Source: CAVPLU01 sp964601325 (lineage in GTDB: Archaea > Thermoproteota > Bathyarchaeia > 40CM-2-53-6). From it: 64,000 nucleotides of DNA. The number at the start of each line of letters is the position of its first letter. Positions within the stretch are counted from its first letter, which is position 1. The notes under the pieces were generated by a model. That model saw nothing but the letters and a program-made list of their open reading frames with translations. It was not told the DNA's origin and ran no database searches. Below are positions 53,610 to 62,515 of the stretch, in pieces. A program made the translations under genes and the position numbers. The stretch lies in NCBI GenBank assembly GCA_964601325.1, contig CAZRNA010000001.1:1-64000 (forward strand), read 5' to 3'.

Positions 53610-54308
53610 TTGACACAGGTCGAGGATGTGATTCCTTCCCGATGCGAGCCCCTTGACGCCCTGCTAGATGGCGGTTTCACGATTGGAGAGATCGTCGTCG
53701 TCTACGGTGAGGCGAGGACGGGCAAGACCACCCTCACGATCCAGACCAGCGTAGAAGCTGCGCGTCGCGGTTCAAAGGTTCTCTATATCGACACTGACCA
53801 CTCTTTCACTCATCAACGGTTCGCGCAGTTGACAGGAGAAGACTCCGATGCCGTGAGCGAACGGATACTCCTGTTCTTCCCGGATACCTTTTCGGACCAA
53901 ACCAGCCTTGTGGAAAGCGTTGAGAACTACTTGACAAAGTCGACACGGCTGATCGTCGTGGATTCGATCACGTCACTATACAGAGTCAGCCTCGGTCCTG
54001 CGCAACAGACATTCGCTCTCAACAGGGAGTTAAACAGACAACTTGCCTATCTAAGTGAAGTTGCGGTGCGCGGCAAACTCGTCGTGCTCTTGACAAGCCA
54101 AGTACATGCAAGAATGGACTTTCCTTTCGGACGGATTGAACCGGTCGCGCGTCGAACACTTGCACATTGGCCTCGCACAATCATAAGACTGAAGAACACG
54201 CCAGAGCAATCAAGGAAAGATATCATAGTGGAACGCCGAAAAGGAAGACAAACCGGCTCATTGAGATGCTCAGCGAAACTCACAGCTCGAGGATTCGAGC
54301 CAATCTGA
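53610..54308 (+). CDS. radB: RadB, RecA-family recombination mediator
   Basis: 232 residues, TTG start at 53610. RecA core without the N-terminal HhH of RadA: Walker A YGEARTGKTTLTI near 31-43, VLYIDTDHSFTHQRF, Walker B LIVVDSITSLYRV near 115, and LTSQVHARMDF. Short length and GEARTGKT are typical of archaeal RadB, which modulates RadA. RadA itself is not in the window. Starts 138 bases after the metalloprotease gene. Confidence 0.9.
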   Translation: MTQVEDVIPSRCEPLDALLDGGFTIGEIVVVYGEARTGKTTLTIQTSVEAARRGSKVLYIDTDHSFTHQRFAQLTGEDSDAVSERILLFFPDTFSDQTSLVESVENYLTKSTRLIVVDSITSLYRVSLGPAQQTFALNRELNRQLAYLSEVAVRGKLVVLLTSQVHARMDFPFGRIEPVARRTLAHWPRTIIRLKNTPEQSRKDIIVERRKGRQTGSLRCSAKLTARGFEPI

Positions 54309-54375
54309 CCTTTATTACAACCCAGCTCATCACAGAGATTTTGAGAGGCTGAGAGCGCAAGAGAGCGAAAACCAC

Positions 54376-54876
54376 ATGTTCGACTTGAACGATCTACTGA
54401 TCGCAATCTACGTGGCAATTCCAACGTATGTCGCGAACTCCACTCCCGTCTTGCTTGGAGGAGGAGTCCCCATTGATCGAGGGAGAGAGTTCGTTGACGG
54501 CCGCCAGATACTCGGAACCAACAAGACGGTGAAAGGATTCGCGTATGGACTATTGCTAGGCAGCGTGGCAGCTGCGGCAGAAGCCATCTTATTCGGGAAC
54601 CACTTGCTCGTGCTTGTCGGAGTTCTCGCTAGCCTCGGAGCGTTGCTCGGAGACCTTTTCGGAGCCTTCGTTAAGAGGAGGCTGGACATTCCGCCTGGAC
54701 ACCCTCTACCTGTGGTCGATCAGCTAGATTTCATCTTGGGTGCGCTCGTCCTGGTTTCTCCGTTGCTAAACGTAACGGTAGGCGCGGTCTTGATCCTAGT
54801 GATAGCAACTGTCCCGATTCACTTGTTATCCAATGCGGTAGCGTACGTGCTACGATTGAAGAAGCGTCTCTGGTAA
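54376..54876 (+). CDS. carS: CDP-archaeol synthase (CarS)
   Basis: 166 residues, five membrane spans. NSTPVLLGGGVPIDRG, RQILGTNKTVKGFAYG, GDLFGAFVKRRLDIPPG and PVVDQLDFILGA are the family hallmarks (DUF46). Activates digeranylgeranylglyceryl phosphate with CTP before polar-head addition in archaeal membrane lipid synthesis. Partner upstream of polar-lipid assembly; GGPP synthase is at 25847. Confidence 0.92.
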   Translation: MFDLNDLLIAIYVAIPTYVANSTPVLLGGGVPIDRGREFVDGRQILGTNKTVKGFAYGLLLGSVAAAAEAILFGNHLLVLVGVLASLGALLGDLFGAFVKRRLDIPPGHPLPVVDQLDFILGALVLVSPLLNVTVGAVLILVIATVPIHLLSNAVAYVLRLKKRLW

Positions 54877-54889
54877 GGTCTAGGTCAGC

Positions 54890-55363
54890 CTAGCCGCCCT
54901 TTTGTGCAAGAAGTTGCCCTGAGTAGTAGATCACGATGACTGTAGTCACGAACCCGATGATTAGGAGAATGTATGCATTTCTGGGGCGATAGGCGAATCT
55001 CGTGCTCCTATATAGCATGTAGAAGCCTGACAGGCCGAGAAGATAGAGTATGCCGGAGAGAATGCTCTCGTTCAGCGTCTGGGCTCCGAGCCCGCCGGGA
55101 TATATGAACGTCCAGCCCTGCGAGGTCGATCTTGGAAGGAGGGAAACGGGCCTTTCAAGGAGATCGTAGATTCCCCCAGCCAGAAAGAACGTGGCTAGGC
55201 TAATCGCCACGAGAAACAGGACCGTCCATGAACCCTTGAGTCCTGCCGCCCCGGGGGCGCGAACTAAGCGAAGTCTGTATGCAACGTTTCCGAGGCTCCG
55301 CCTGATTCTCCACGGCGCACGCCTAAGCCAATTCCTGAGCCCTACAGACATCGTTCGTCGCAC
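54890..55363 (-). CDS. Membrane protein, possibly oligosaccharyltransferase-associated
   Basis: 157 residues. Basic N-terminal region (RNWLRRAPWRIRRSLGN), a membrane span at about 47-67, an exterior loop containing GWTFIYPGGLGAQTLNESI, then three spans to the C terminus. The last three helices have spacing reminiscent of Ost3/Ost6-like subunits, but there is no thioredoxin domain and I cannot confirm the family. Convergent with carS; divergent from the zinc-ribbon gene. Confidence 0.6.
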   Translation of the reverse strand: MRRTMSVGLRNWLRRAPWRIRRSLGNVAYRLRLVRAPGAAGLKGSWTVLFLVAISLATFFLAGGIYDLLERPVSLLPRSTSQGWTFIYPGGLGAQTLNESILSGILYLLGLSGFYMLYRSTRFAYRPRNAYILLIIGFVTTVIVIYYSGQLLAQKGG

Positions 55364-55380
55364 GCGGATAATGGCAAGAA

Positions 55381-55390
55381 GTTAAAATAC
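55381..55390 (+). promoter_or_regulatory. Candidate TATA box for the 55429 zinc-ribbon gene
   Basis: GTTAAAATAC stands 39-48 bases upstream of the ATG at 55429. Fits an archaeal TATA element in position and composition; not verified. Confidence 0.45.
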
Positions 55391-55428
55391 GTTGCCTCAC
55401 TTCCCGATGCTCTACCGAGGCTACTTGG

Positions 55429-55602
55429 ATGCCCCAACGCGTCTTCTGTCACGCATGCGGCGCTACCCTCTATGATGGACTCGAGCTTGAATCACCCACC
55501 GAGATAATCCAGCGATACAACGGAACCTGCCCCAAATGTCAGAAGAAGCTCTCATTCGAACCTGAGGCAGTAAGAATAATCCCGTCCGAAGACAAAACAT
55601 AA
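55429..55602 (+). CDS. Tiny zinc-ribbon protein
   Basis: 57 residues, too short for most callers. It opens MPQRVFCHACGATLYDG, then a turn and NGTCPKCQKKLSFEP, so two CxxC pairs make one zinc ribbon; it ends IIPSEDKT TAA. TATA-like element about 40 bases upstream and intergenic space on both sides support a real gene. It could be a general RNA- or RNA-polymerase-binding ribbon; function unknown. Confidence 0.65.
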   Translation: MPQRVFCHACGATLYDGLELESPTEIIQRYNGTCPKCQKKLSFEPEAVRIIPSEDKT

Positions 55603-55681
55603 CAGTTCGCGAACAGGCAGCTTCAATGCACGGACCTGACAAGAGTGCAGACAGAGGCTAGCGTTGTGGGAGTATGTTCCT

Positions 55682-56809
55682 ATGCCGTTGAAGACCCAAC
55701 TGCATGACTACCATCTACAGAATGGTAAGGTCGTTGACTTTGCAGGATTCGAGATGCCAATATGGTACAAAGGGATAATCCCCGAGACGTTGGTGGTTAG
55801 AAACCAGGTTGGCATTTTCGATGTCTCGCACATGGGCAGAGCGATAGCTCGAGGCACAAATGCCGAAGCATTCCTCAACTTCGTAACCACCAACGATGTC
55901 AGCGCGCTTAAGCCCGGACAAGCACACTACACGTTACTATGTAACGATAGAGGGGGCATCAAGGATGATATCATCGTGCTTCGCCTCGAGCCGGAGCGAT
56001 TCGTCGTCATCTTCAACGCTGGCAACCGGAAGAAGGATGCAGACTGGCTGAAGGCACAAGCTGCGCGAAGCGACGCAGATCTCACAGACGTATCAGATGA
56101 GACAGCTCTAATCTCACTTCAAGGCCCGAAAGCTCAAGCCACACTCGGAAAACTGTCGAAGATAGAACCGTCGAAGGTTCCGCGGTTCGGATGCGTAGAG
56201 ACAGAGGTCGATGGCATTGGATGTCTTGTCTCTCGAACAGGCTACACGGGTGAGGATGGGTTTGAGATACTGGTGTGGGAATGCCCGATCTCCAATCCCG
56301 GAAAAGCTGAACGTGTTTGGAACTCTTTGCTTGCCGGTGGTAAAGAGTTCGGGATAGAACCCTGCGGGTTGGGCTCCAGGGACGCTCTGAGATTAGAGGC
56401 AGGGATGTGCCTCTACGGAAACGATATTGACGAAGAAGTTAGCCCGTACCAGGCGCGTCTTGGGTTCACGGTGAAGCTCACGAAGTCGGACTTCATCGGC
56501 AAGAAGGCTCTTGAGAAACAGAAGGCTGAAGGCGCGAGACTTCTGCGAATAGGCCTGAAGGCTACAGCTCAAGGCATACCAAGACCCGGATATGAGATCG
56601 TGAAGGATACTACCGCTATTGGAAAGTTGACGAGCGGAACCTTCTCGCCGACTCTGAACCTGGGCATCGCGATGGGATACGTTCCTCGTGAACACGCAAC
56701 TGAAGGTCAAACGCTTGGAATCATGATCCGAGGAAGACGAGTAGATGGTGTTGTCACAAAGTTCCCATTCTATCCTACCGACAAGTACGGCTGGCAGAGA
56801 AAGACATAG
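55682..56809 (+). CDS. gcvT: Glycine cleavage T protein (aminomethyltransferase)
   Basis: 375 residues from ATG 55682 (MPLKTQLHDYHLQ); an upstream TTG at 55664 adds six residues. Takes the aminomethyl group from H protein onto tetrahydrofolate/tetrahydromethanopterin, releasing ammonia. Conserved FAGFEMPIWYKG, FDVSHMGRAI, NDRGGIKDDIIVLRL, the active-site aspartate region SRTGYTGEDGFEIL and RDALRLEAGMCLYGNDID. Usual length. gcvH is 5 kb upstream. Confidence 0.96.
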   Translation: MPLKTQLHDYHLQNGKVVDFAGFEMPIWYKGIIPETLVVRNQVGIFDVSHMGRAIARGTNAEAFLNFVTTNDVSALKPGQAHYTLLCNDRGGIKDDIIVLRLEPERFVVIFNAGNRKKDADWLKAQAARSDADLTDVSDETALISLQGPKAQATLGKLSKIEPSKVPRFGCVETEVDGIGCLVSRTGYTGEDGFEILVWECPISNPGKAERVWNSLLAGGKEFGIEPCGLGSRDALRLEAGMCLYGNDIDEEVSPYQARLGFTVKLTKSDFIGKKALEKQKAEGARLLRIGLKATAQGIPRPGYEIVKDTTAIGKLTSGTFSPTLNLGIAMGYVPREHATEGQTLGIMIRGRRVDGVVTKFPFYPTDKYGWQRKT

Positions 56810-56842
56810 CTTCGAAGCGGGAGACGAGCTGCGACGGTCGCC

Positions 56843-57958
56843 GTGAAGCGCCTCGGATTGATCGTCAACCCGATCGCGGGCATGGGAGGAAAAGTCGGCC
56901 TAAAAGGCACCGACGGACCGGAAATCCTTGAACGCGCAATTAGGCTCGGCGCAGCACCCGTTGCGCCCCAGCGAGCTGTCGAAGCTATGCGGACTCTCCG
57001 CACCCACTACACGTCCTCACTAGAACTAATCACATGCTCTCAGAAGATGGGAGAGGAGTCTGCGAAAGAGGCTGGTTTCAGTCCAGAAGTCGTCGACGGA
57101 CCATCCAGTCAGCAAACAACATCCGATGACACGAAGAGAGCAGCCGAGGTCCTACAGACGCGCAGGGTTGACTTGCTTCTCTTCGTTGGCGGCGACGGCA
57201 CCGCTCGAGATATCTGCCACGTGATCGACCAGGAAACCCCATGCCTTGGTATTCCAGCCGGAGTCAAAGTCTACTCTTCTGTGTTCTCAACCAATCCTCG
57301 AACCGGCGGCGACTTGACCGCCAGCTACTTGGATGGCGAAGCCAGACTCGCGGATGCCGAAGTATTGGACATTGACGAATCCGAGTTCAGGGCGGACAGA
57401 ATATCGGTTCGCCTCTACGGATATCTCCGAGTTCCATTCCACGCCGCGAATCTTCAGAACTCCAAGACCGGTTCCCTCTTGGATGAGGTCTCTGCACAAA
57501 ACGCGATAGCGAAGTTCGTGGGCGAGGAACTCAAGGATGACCGGACGTACATCATCGGACCAGGATCCACAACCGCAGCACTCGGCAGACGTCTAGGATT
57601 CGAGAAGACGATGCTCGGGGTCGACGCTATTCGTGGGAGAGCTCTCATCGAGAAAGACCTTTCCGAAAAAGGCATCATGCAACTGCTGGCTCAGAGCCGA
57701 GCATCGATAATTGTGACCCCGATCGGCGGACAGGGTTTCATCTTCGGCCGAGGCAATCCTCAGATCAGCGCACAGGTGATCAGACGAGTTGGTAAGGAGA
57801 ATATCATAGTCATCGCCACGGAACGCAAGATACACTCACTCAAGACCAAACGCCTACTGGTCGATACAGGAGATACAGAACTGGATAAGGAGTTGGGCGG
57901 ATACATGAAGATCATAACAGGATACAGAGAATTCTCCGTTCTTCCAGTCAACGCGTAA
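56843..57958 (+). CDS. ATP-NAD kinase family protein (AcoX/PpnK-like)
   Basis: 371 residues, GTG start at 56843. Diacylglycerol-kinase/NAD-kinase fold: GLIVNPIAGMGGKVGL at the N terminus, the LLFVGGDGTARDI signature near 115 (GGDGT), GIPAGVKVYSSV near 140, then a C-terminal domain with IIGPGSTTAALGRRLG and VTPIGGQGFIFGRGNPQIS. Archaeal family members are often annotated only as 'ATP-NAD kinase'; NAD phosphorylation is likely but other small-molecule kinase activity is possible. Confidence 0.85.
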   Translation: MKRLGLIVNPIAGMGGKVGLKGTDGPEILERAIRLGAAPVAPQRAVEAMRTLRTHYTSSLELITCSQKMGEESAKEAGFSPEVVDGPSSQQTTSDDTKRAAEVLQTRRVDLLLFVGGDGTARDICHVIDQETPCLGIPAGVKVYSSVFSTNPRTGGDLTASYLDGEARLADAEVLDIDESEFRADRISVRLYGYLRVPFHAANLQNSKTGSLLDEVSAQNAIAKFVGEELKDDRTYIIGPGSTTAALGRRLGFEKTMLGVDAIRGRALIEKDLSEKGIMQLLAQSRASIIVTPIGGQGFIFGRGNPQISAQVIRRVGKENIIVIATERKIHSLKTKRLLVDTGDTELDKELGGYMKIITGYREFSVLPVNA

Positions 57959-58087
57959 CAGTCGCGCCTAGGACCAAGGTGCACTATTGTCAAAGAATTT
58001 CAGAAACTGCACAGCGATCGCAAAGAGACAATCTTAGATACAACAACGGGGCTTGAACCGCAGAAACTGTCTGGAGGTGGATTCTCA

Positions 58088-58603
58088 ATGAGAGGTTTCG
58101 AGGTCAACCGTAATGAGTCTCATGGAGAATTCCCACTATCTCGGATATTCATCGGCCTTGAGAACTCTGAAGTCATTCAATCACTATTCGGAGGCAAGGA
58201 ACACGCAGCTGAAACCTTACGGAACCTGCGTGTGAAGCTGGACGATTCAGCGGAGTACATGTACGTGAACGACACGGACGGAAGTATCATTGTTAGAGGA
58301 GGGTACCTGCGGTCTGCCAGCGAGAAGCTTCTCTATCTTGACATCATTCACGAGCTTGTTCACGTCAAGCAATATCGACAGGGGCGAGACCTGTTCGATT
58401 CAAAGTTCTCATATGTGGATCGACCGACAGAGCTCGAAGCATACAAGATCACGCTGGATGAAGCACGCAAGATCGGCATGACCGAAGAAGAGATCGAGGA
58501 CTATCTCTACGTAGAATGGATAACCAAGAAGGAACATAAGAAACTGGCGAAGACTCTAGGCGTGAACGGCCAGCGACGAAGAAAGAGCAAACCTACTTCT
58601 TAG
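58088..58603 (+). CDS. Small HExxH-type putative metallopeptidase
   Basis: 171 residues; ATG 58088 has GGAGGTG eight bases upstream. DIIHELVHVKQYRQGRDLFD near residue 92 carries the HExxH zinc motif, and PTELEAYKITLDEARKIG 30 residues later offers a Glu as third ligand. The C terminus is charged and basic (GQRRRKSKPTS). No signal peptide, so cytosolic. Shape recalls minimal gluzincin-like proteins. The stop is shared in TTAG with the convergent Nudix gene. Confidence 0.7.
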   Translation: MRGFEVNRNESHGEFPLSRIFIGLENSEVIQSLFGGKEHAAETLRNLRVKLDDSAEYMYVNDTDGSIIVRGGYLRSASEKLLYLDIIHELVHVKQYRQGRDLFDSKFSYVDRPTELEAYKITLDEARKIGMTEEEIEDYLYVEWITKKEHKKLAKTLGVNGQRRRKSKPTS

Positions 58604-59106
58604 CGAGCTTTCTTGACGCTTGCATCCCTCAAGTATGCTTCCACTAGGTTTCTCGTAAACGATTCCAAGTCCATGTGAAGCGCATCACTGGGGGTTGTCC
58701 AAACGTACTCCTGTATCTCTTTCCCATCCAACTTCACTCCTGATGAGTTGGTTCGACAGAGATAGTCCAGGAAGATGTAGTGTTCGTGCTTGATGTAGTC
58801 CGCGGGGTAGATCGCTTCTTGAACTAGAAGCAACTTGACGGGTTCGGTGTCAAGTCCGACTTCCTCCTTGATCTCTCTCTTGACAGCTGTCTCGGATCGT
58901 TCACCAAGTTCGATGTGTCCTCCTGGTACTGTGTATTTGGTTCCCCATTTGTGCGACCGCACGAGCAGTATCTCCTCTTTCTCGTTGATGACGAGTCCGC
59001 CAACGGTGGCTTCGGGGTAATTCTGAACCAAGGGCAAATCCATCCTAGGCGTAGTTCCAGGTTCTCCGTAGGCAATGGGACCGATATTCTTGTCTTTCCG
59101 TATCAT
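58600..59106 (-). CDS. Nudix hydrolase
   Basis: 168 residues from ATG 59106; ATG 59043 (MDLPLVQNYP) is an alternative, while longer readings collide with the divergent gene. The complete Nudix box is GGHIELGERSETAVKREIKEE followed by VGLD (Gx5Ex7REUxEExGU). The N-terminal PEATVGGLVINEKEEILLVRS and YIFLDYLCRT blocks fit ADP-ribose or nucleotide diphosphatase types. Substrate not deducible. Confidence 0.9.
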   Translation of the reverse strand: MIRKDKNIGPIAYGEPGTTPRMDLPLVQNYPEATVGGLVINEKEEILLVRSHKWGTKYTVPGGHIELGERSETAVKREIKEEVGLDTEPVKLLLVQEAIYPADYIKHEHYIFLDYLCRTNSSGVKLDGKEIQEYVWTTPSDALHMDLESFTRNLVEAYLRDASVKKAR

Positions 59107-59143
59107 CAACCTACGGGGCGAGCGGCGTGGGGGGGAAGAACGG

Positions 59144-59788
59144 ATGCCAGAAAGCTTAGGTGAACATGATCCGCGGCTGAGGGACATCCATTTCATCGAA
59201 GGAATCGGTCTCTGCTCGAACATTTTCATATTTGCTGAAGGCGACACTATCTCACTTGTTGATACCGGGTCGGGAATGGAGCCTAACGCGGTCCGTCCCC
59301 AGCTCGAACAGCTTGGCTTGAAGATCGATGGTGTTAGCAGAATTGCCATTACTCATGGGCACATAGATCACATAGGAGGGCTCACCGAGATATGCGAGAA
59401 TTCCTCACCCGAGATCTTCGTCCATCAGAACGACGCGGACGACTTGAAATCCTTGGGGATAAGATCAATCGTCTACATGAAGGATGGGGACAATGTCAGA
59501 CTTGGTCGACGAAACCTAAGAGTAATTCATACTCCTGGCCACACAGAAGGGAGCGTGTGTCTACACGACAACGAAATCATACTCACAGGGGACACTGCTT
59601 TCCCAGGCGGATACTTCGGAAGAACTGACCTCCCATCCGGGGACTGGAGAAAGCTCATCGACTCACTCGACAAGCTATCCCGTTTGGACGTTCGAGTCAT
59701 GCTGCCAGGACATGGCGAACCGCTCCTGTCAGAGGCATCCTCGCATCTTAGGCTGGCTCGGAAAACCGTCGAACTTGTCAGATACTGA
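59144..59788 (+). CDS. Metallo-beta-lactamase-fold hydrolase
   Basis: 214 residues from ATG 59144. Metal ligands: AITHGHIDHIGG (HxHxDH, near 70), IHTPGHTEGSVCLH (near 133), LTGDTAFPGG (Asp, near 152) and the C-terminal MLPGHGEPL (His, near 198). Early IEGIGLCSNIFIF and LVDTGSG are standard. Closest to glyoxalase-II-like/beta-lactamase-domain hydrolases; substrate unknown. Divergent from the Nudix gene. Confidence 0.9.
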   Translation: MPESLGEHDPRLRDIHFIEGIGLCSNIFIFAEGDTISLVDTGSGMEPNAVRPQLEQLGLKIDGVSRIAITHGHIDHIGGLTEICENSSPEIFVHQNDADDLKSLGIRSIVYMKDGDNVRLGRRNLRVIHTPGHTEGSVCLHDNEIILTGDTAFPGGYFGRTDLPSGDWRKLIDSLDKLSRLDVRVMLPGHGEPLLSEASSHLRLARKTVELVRY

Positions 59789-59949
59789 CCAACCTGCCTT
59801 GTGCTGACCGAATCCAAAACTAACACCGCAAATCATGGACTCGCTCGGAATCTACGGATGGTCTGGAATTGCAGGCTGGAATGCTCGCGAACTCCCGCGC
59901 CTGTGTTCATTCTGACTGCTTCATCAGTTGACTAGGATGTGAAAGACCC

Positions 59950-61155
59950 CTGAAACCAACCACTGAGCGACCTCTGAACCTTCGTGAGCTTTCTGAGAGG
60001 TTCAAGTTCTCAGAGGAGACACTCGGAGAACTTCTCCCAGTCTACGGTTCCGAGCTTGAGAGAGTAGTCCGAGCGCTGAAGTCACCTGGTAAGCGTTACT
60101 ATGTGAGAGTAAACATCCTCAGAACAACACCGGAGAAAGTAAGAAAGAGGCTTGCCGAGAGGGAATTCGACGTTTCACAGCACGAATTGATACCTGAAGC
60201 TTTGTGGGTTCCCATTGAAGGACCGTTCGAAGTCCCAGCGCGCCTGAAGAAAGTGATGGTTGACAAATTCACAGCGGAATCAGTTCTACAAGGAGCCAAC
60301 GTCTACGCGCCTGGAATCGTGCGATGCAGCAGAATCCGAATCAGTGACAACGTGAGCATAATCGATGACGAAGGAGAAACACTCGCATCTGGAATCGCCC
60401 GAATGAATGAGACTCAGATCCTGACTTTCAGAAAAGGACTCGCAGTAGAAGTGACCGAATCGAAGTATAGAGTTCCCAGCTTCCGCGAGACACCTGAGTA
60501 TCAGGAAGGACTCATCTATCCACAGTCACTGCCAGCGATTGTCACCAGCCGAGTACTTGACCCGAAACCGAACGAGGTCGTCCTTGACATGACTTGCTCG
60601 CCAGGCGGCAAACTCTCGCACATCTCTCAACTCATGGAAAACCAAGGTCGCGTCATTGGCGTGGATCGTAATAGACGCAAAACTGAGGAAACGATGCAGA
60701 CTTGCGCCCGTCTGGGTTGTTCGAATGTGACTCTCTTCGTGCACGACAGCAGGTATCTCTCGAGCGACTTCTCGACGCTCAAACCGGACAAGATCCTCGT
60801 TGACCCACCCTGCAGCGCGCTCGGAATAATGCCCAAGGTCTACGAGTACGCTCCAAAGAGTGAGATCGAGGCTCTCGCCAGATACCAGAAACAGTTCCTT
60901 GAGGAGGCGTCCAAGATCGTGAAGCCAGGAGGACGGATCGTCTACAGTGTATGTACACTCACCCTACAGGAATGCGAACGGAATGCACTTCATGCTAGTA
61001 CAAACTGCAACCTCTCAATTCAAGCGCAGTCACCTATGCTCGGTGACAGGGCGATTCCGATCGATGACGGATCTACAGAGCAATGTCAGAGATTCCACCC
61101 GCACAAACACGACGCTGGCTTCTTCATAGCCTGCTTCAAGAGACATGCCCAATGA
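59950..61155 (+). CDS. tRNA m5C methyltransferase with PUA domain (NSUN6-like), apparent CTG start
   Basis: 401 residues if started at CTG 59950, where GGATGTGA stands at 59936-59943, six bases upstream, only one mismatch from GGAGGTGA. The frame is open back to a TGA at 59929. No ATG, GTG or TTG occurs before GTG 60103, yet the intervening 51 codons encode a normal-looking RLSERFKF-type N-terminal helical region (LRELSERFKFSEET, PVYGSELERVV, PGKRYYVRVN). Then PUA (about 85-165), Rossmann SAM fold (LDMTCSPGGKLSHISQ), catalytic ILVDPPCSALG and YSVCTLT cysteines. Archaeal counterparts methylate C72 of tRNA acceptor stems. Confidence 0.9.
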   Translation: MKPTTERPLNLRELSERFKFSEETLGELLPVYGSELERVVRALKSPGKRYYVRVNILRTTPEKVRKRLAEREFDVSQHELIPEALWVPIEGPFEVPARLKKVMVDKFTAESVLQGANVYAPGIVRCSRIRISDNVSIIDDEGETLASGIARMNETQILTFRKGLAVEVTESKYRVPSFRETPEYQEGLIYPQSLPAIVTSRVLDPKPNEVVLDMTCSPGGKLSHISQLMENQGRVIGVDRNRRKTEETMQTCARLGCSNVTLFVHDSRYLSSDFSTLKPDKILVDPPCSALGIMPKVYEYAPKSEIEALARYQKQFLEEASKIVKPGGRIVYSVCTLTLQECERNALHASTNCNLSIQAQSPMLGDRAIPIDDGSTEQCQRFHPHKHDAGFFIACFKRHAQ

Positions 61156-61217
61156 ACGTGGCGACCGGACAGCAAGACTTAACCGGGGCAACAACAAGAC
61201 CGGCGTTTCTGATCTAA

Positions 61218-61505
61218 ATGGGCTTCTCAGATGAAGTCCTGACAAGAGGCAAATCCGGAAAACTCGAAGTCAGGGCGCTCCACTCACGTGGATCCTTCGT
61301 AATGTGCAAGTACCTGAACCCCGAGACGTTGAGGTTGGCTGATAAGAAGACAAAGCTGACGCTGAAACGGGAAGATGGAACCGCCGAGGAATACTTCATC
61401 ATACCGCTAAGAGATCCAATAAGATCACTCCTTGTGAAGGCCGCTGGTGAGGAGAAGAGTAGAAAGGTCTGGAACGAGCAGACTCAGCAGGAAGAAGAAC
61501 TTTGA
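61218..61505 (+). CDS. Hypothetical small protein
   Basis: 95 residues, ATG 61218. Beta-like N-terminal part (GKLEVRALHSRGSFVMCKY, KTKLTLKREDGTAEEYFIIP) and a charged C-terminal helix (VKAAGEEKSRKVWNEQ). No family recognised. Between the RNA methylase and the DNA glycosylase on the same strand, presumably co-transcribed. Confidence 0.5.
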   Translation: MGFSDEVLTRGKSGKLEVRALHSRGSFVMCKYLNPETLRLADKKTKLTLKREDGTAEEYFIIPLRDPIRSLLVKAAGEEKSRKVWNEQTQQEEEL

Positions 61506-61564
61506 ATCTCGTCGCCTATCAGAGCGATGGTTCTGGCTCCACTCAGCTCTTCCGGTGAAGCGCG

Positions 61565-62488
61565 TTGCATGAGGAAATCGAGATCTCGCGAGAACAGATC
61601 TTGGGGCCGCTTGATCTTGAGGCCACCTTGCTGAGCGGTCAAACCAGCGAACCACAGTGGGACCTCGCAGATGGGTACTACTCAGACGCCGAGGATTTCG
61701 AAGGAAGAACCGCAAGATATCGCGTCCGCCAGATCGGGACCCGAGAGGAACCGCACCTCAAGATCGTGACAACCTCAAATGACGAGAACGCGAGTCTCGC
61801 GAGAACCGTAACTGATCACATAGCCAATGTGCTGAGGCTTCGTGATGATCTGAACGCGTTCTATCAGGCGTTCGACCCGGCGAAAGGAGACATAGTCTCC
61901 AAGACTTTTCCGCAGCTCATTGGCCTCAGACTGATGCGAGGCAATAACCCGTTCGAGAGCCTAATCAGTTCGATCTCGACACAGCACAACTCGATAGTGC
62001 TCTGGACGAAATCGGTGAAACTGATCAGAGACACCTTTGGACTTCCTGTGCGCTTGTCTGACGGTTCAACAATCCATCTCTTTCCCAAACCGGACACACT
62101 GGCCTCTGTCGGAGAACGTGACCTTGAGACAACAGGACTGACGTACCGTACGAAATACATCATCGAGGCAGCTCGCAGAGTACGAGATGGGGTACTGAGC
62201 TTGGAAGAACTTCAACGCGATAACTACGAGACCGCGAAGACGAAACTAATGGACCTGCCTGGAATTGGACCGAAGGTCGCTGATTGCTTTCTCCTGTATG
62301 GCCTCGGAAAGACGGAAGCGGCTCCCGTGGATATTTGGATCCACAGGATCGTTCGCAAGCTGTATTTCCACGGCGCTAATGTCAGTATCGATAGGGTAGC
62401 CAAGTTCCTCCGAGAACGATATGGGCCTTGGGCCGGGTACGTCCAATTGTACCTATTCCACTACGCTCGCAAGACACGGCTCGTCTGA
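61565..62488 (+). CDS. ogg: 8-oxoguanine DNA glycosylase (OGG1-type)
   Basis: 307 residues, TTG start at 61565. Removes oxidised guanine and can cut the DNA backbone. Helix-hairpin-helix LMDLPGIGPKVADCFLLYGLG contains the catalytic lysine (GIGPKVADC, matching GVGTKVADC of human OGG1), and the catalytic aspartate is in PVDIWIHRIV about 20 residues on. The N-terminal half follows the OGG_N pattern with RGNNPFESLISSISTQHNSI. Archaeal OGG1-like, rather than Ogg2 or AGOG. Confidence 0.9.
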   Translation: MHEEIEISREQILGPLDLEATLLSGQTSEPQWDLADGYYSDAEDFEGRTARYRVRQIGTREEPHLKIVTTSNDENASLARTVTDHIANVLRLRDDLNAFYQAFDPAKGDIVSKTFPQLIGLRLMRGNNPFESLISSISTQHNSIVLWTKSVKLIRDTFGLPVRLSDGSTIHLFPKPDTLASVGERDLETTGLTYRTKYIIEAARRVRDGVLSLEELQRDNYETAKTKLMDLPGIGPKVADCFLLYGLGKTEAAPVDIWIHRIVRKLYFHGANVSIDRVAKFLRERYGPWAGYVQLYLFHYARKTRLV

Positions 62489-62515
62489 ATAGATCGACAG
62501 ATGGGTCCTTGATTC

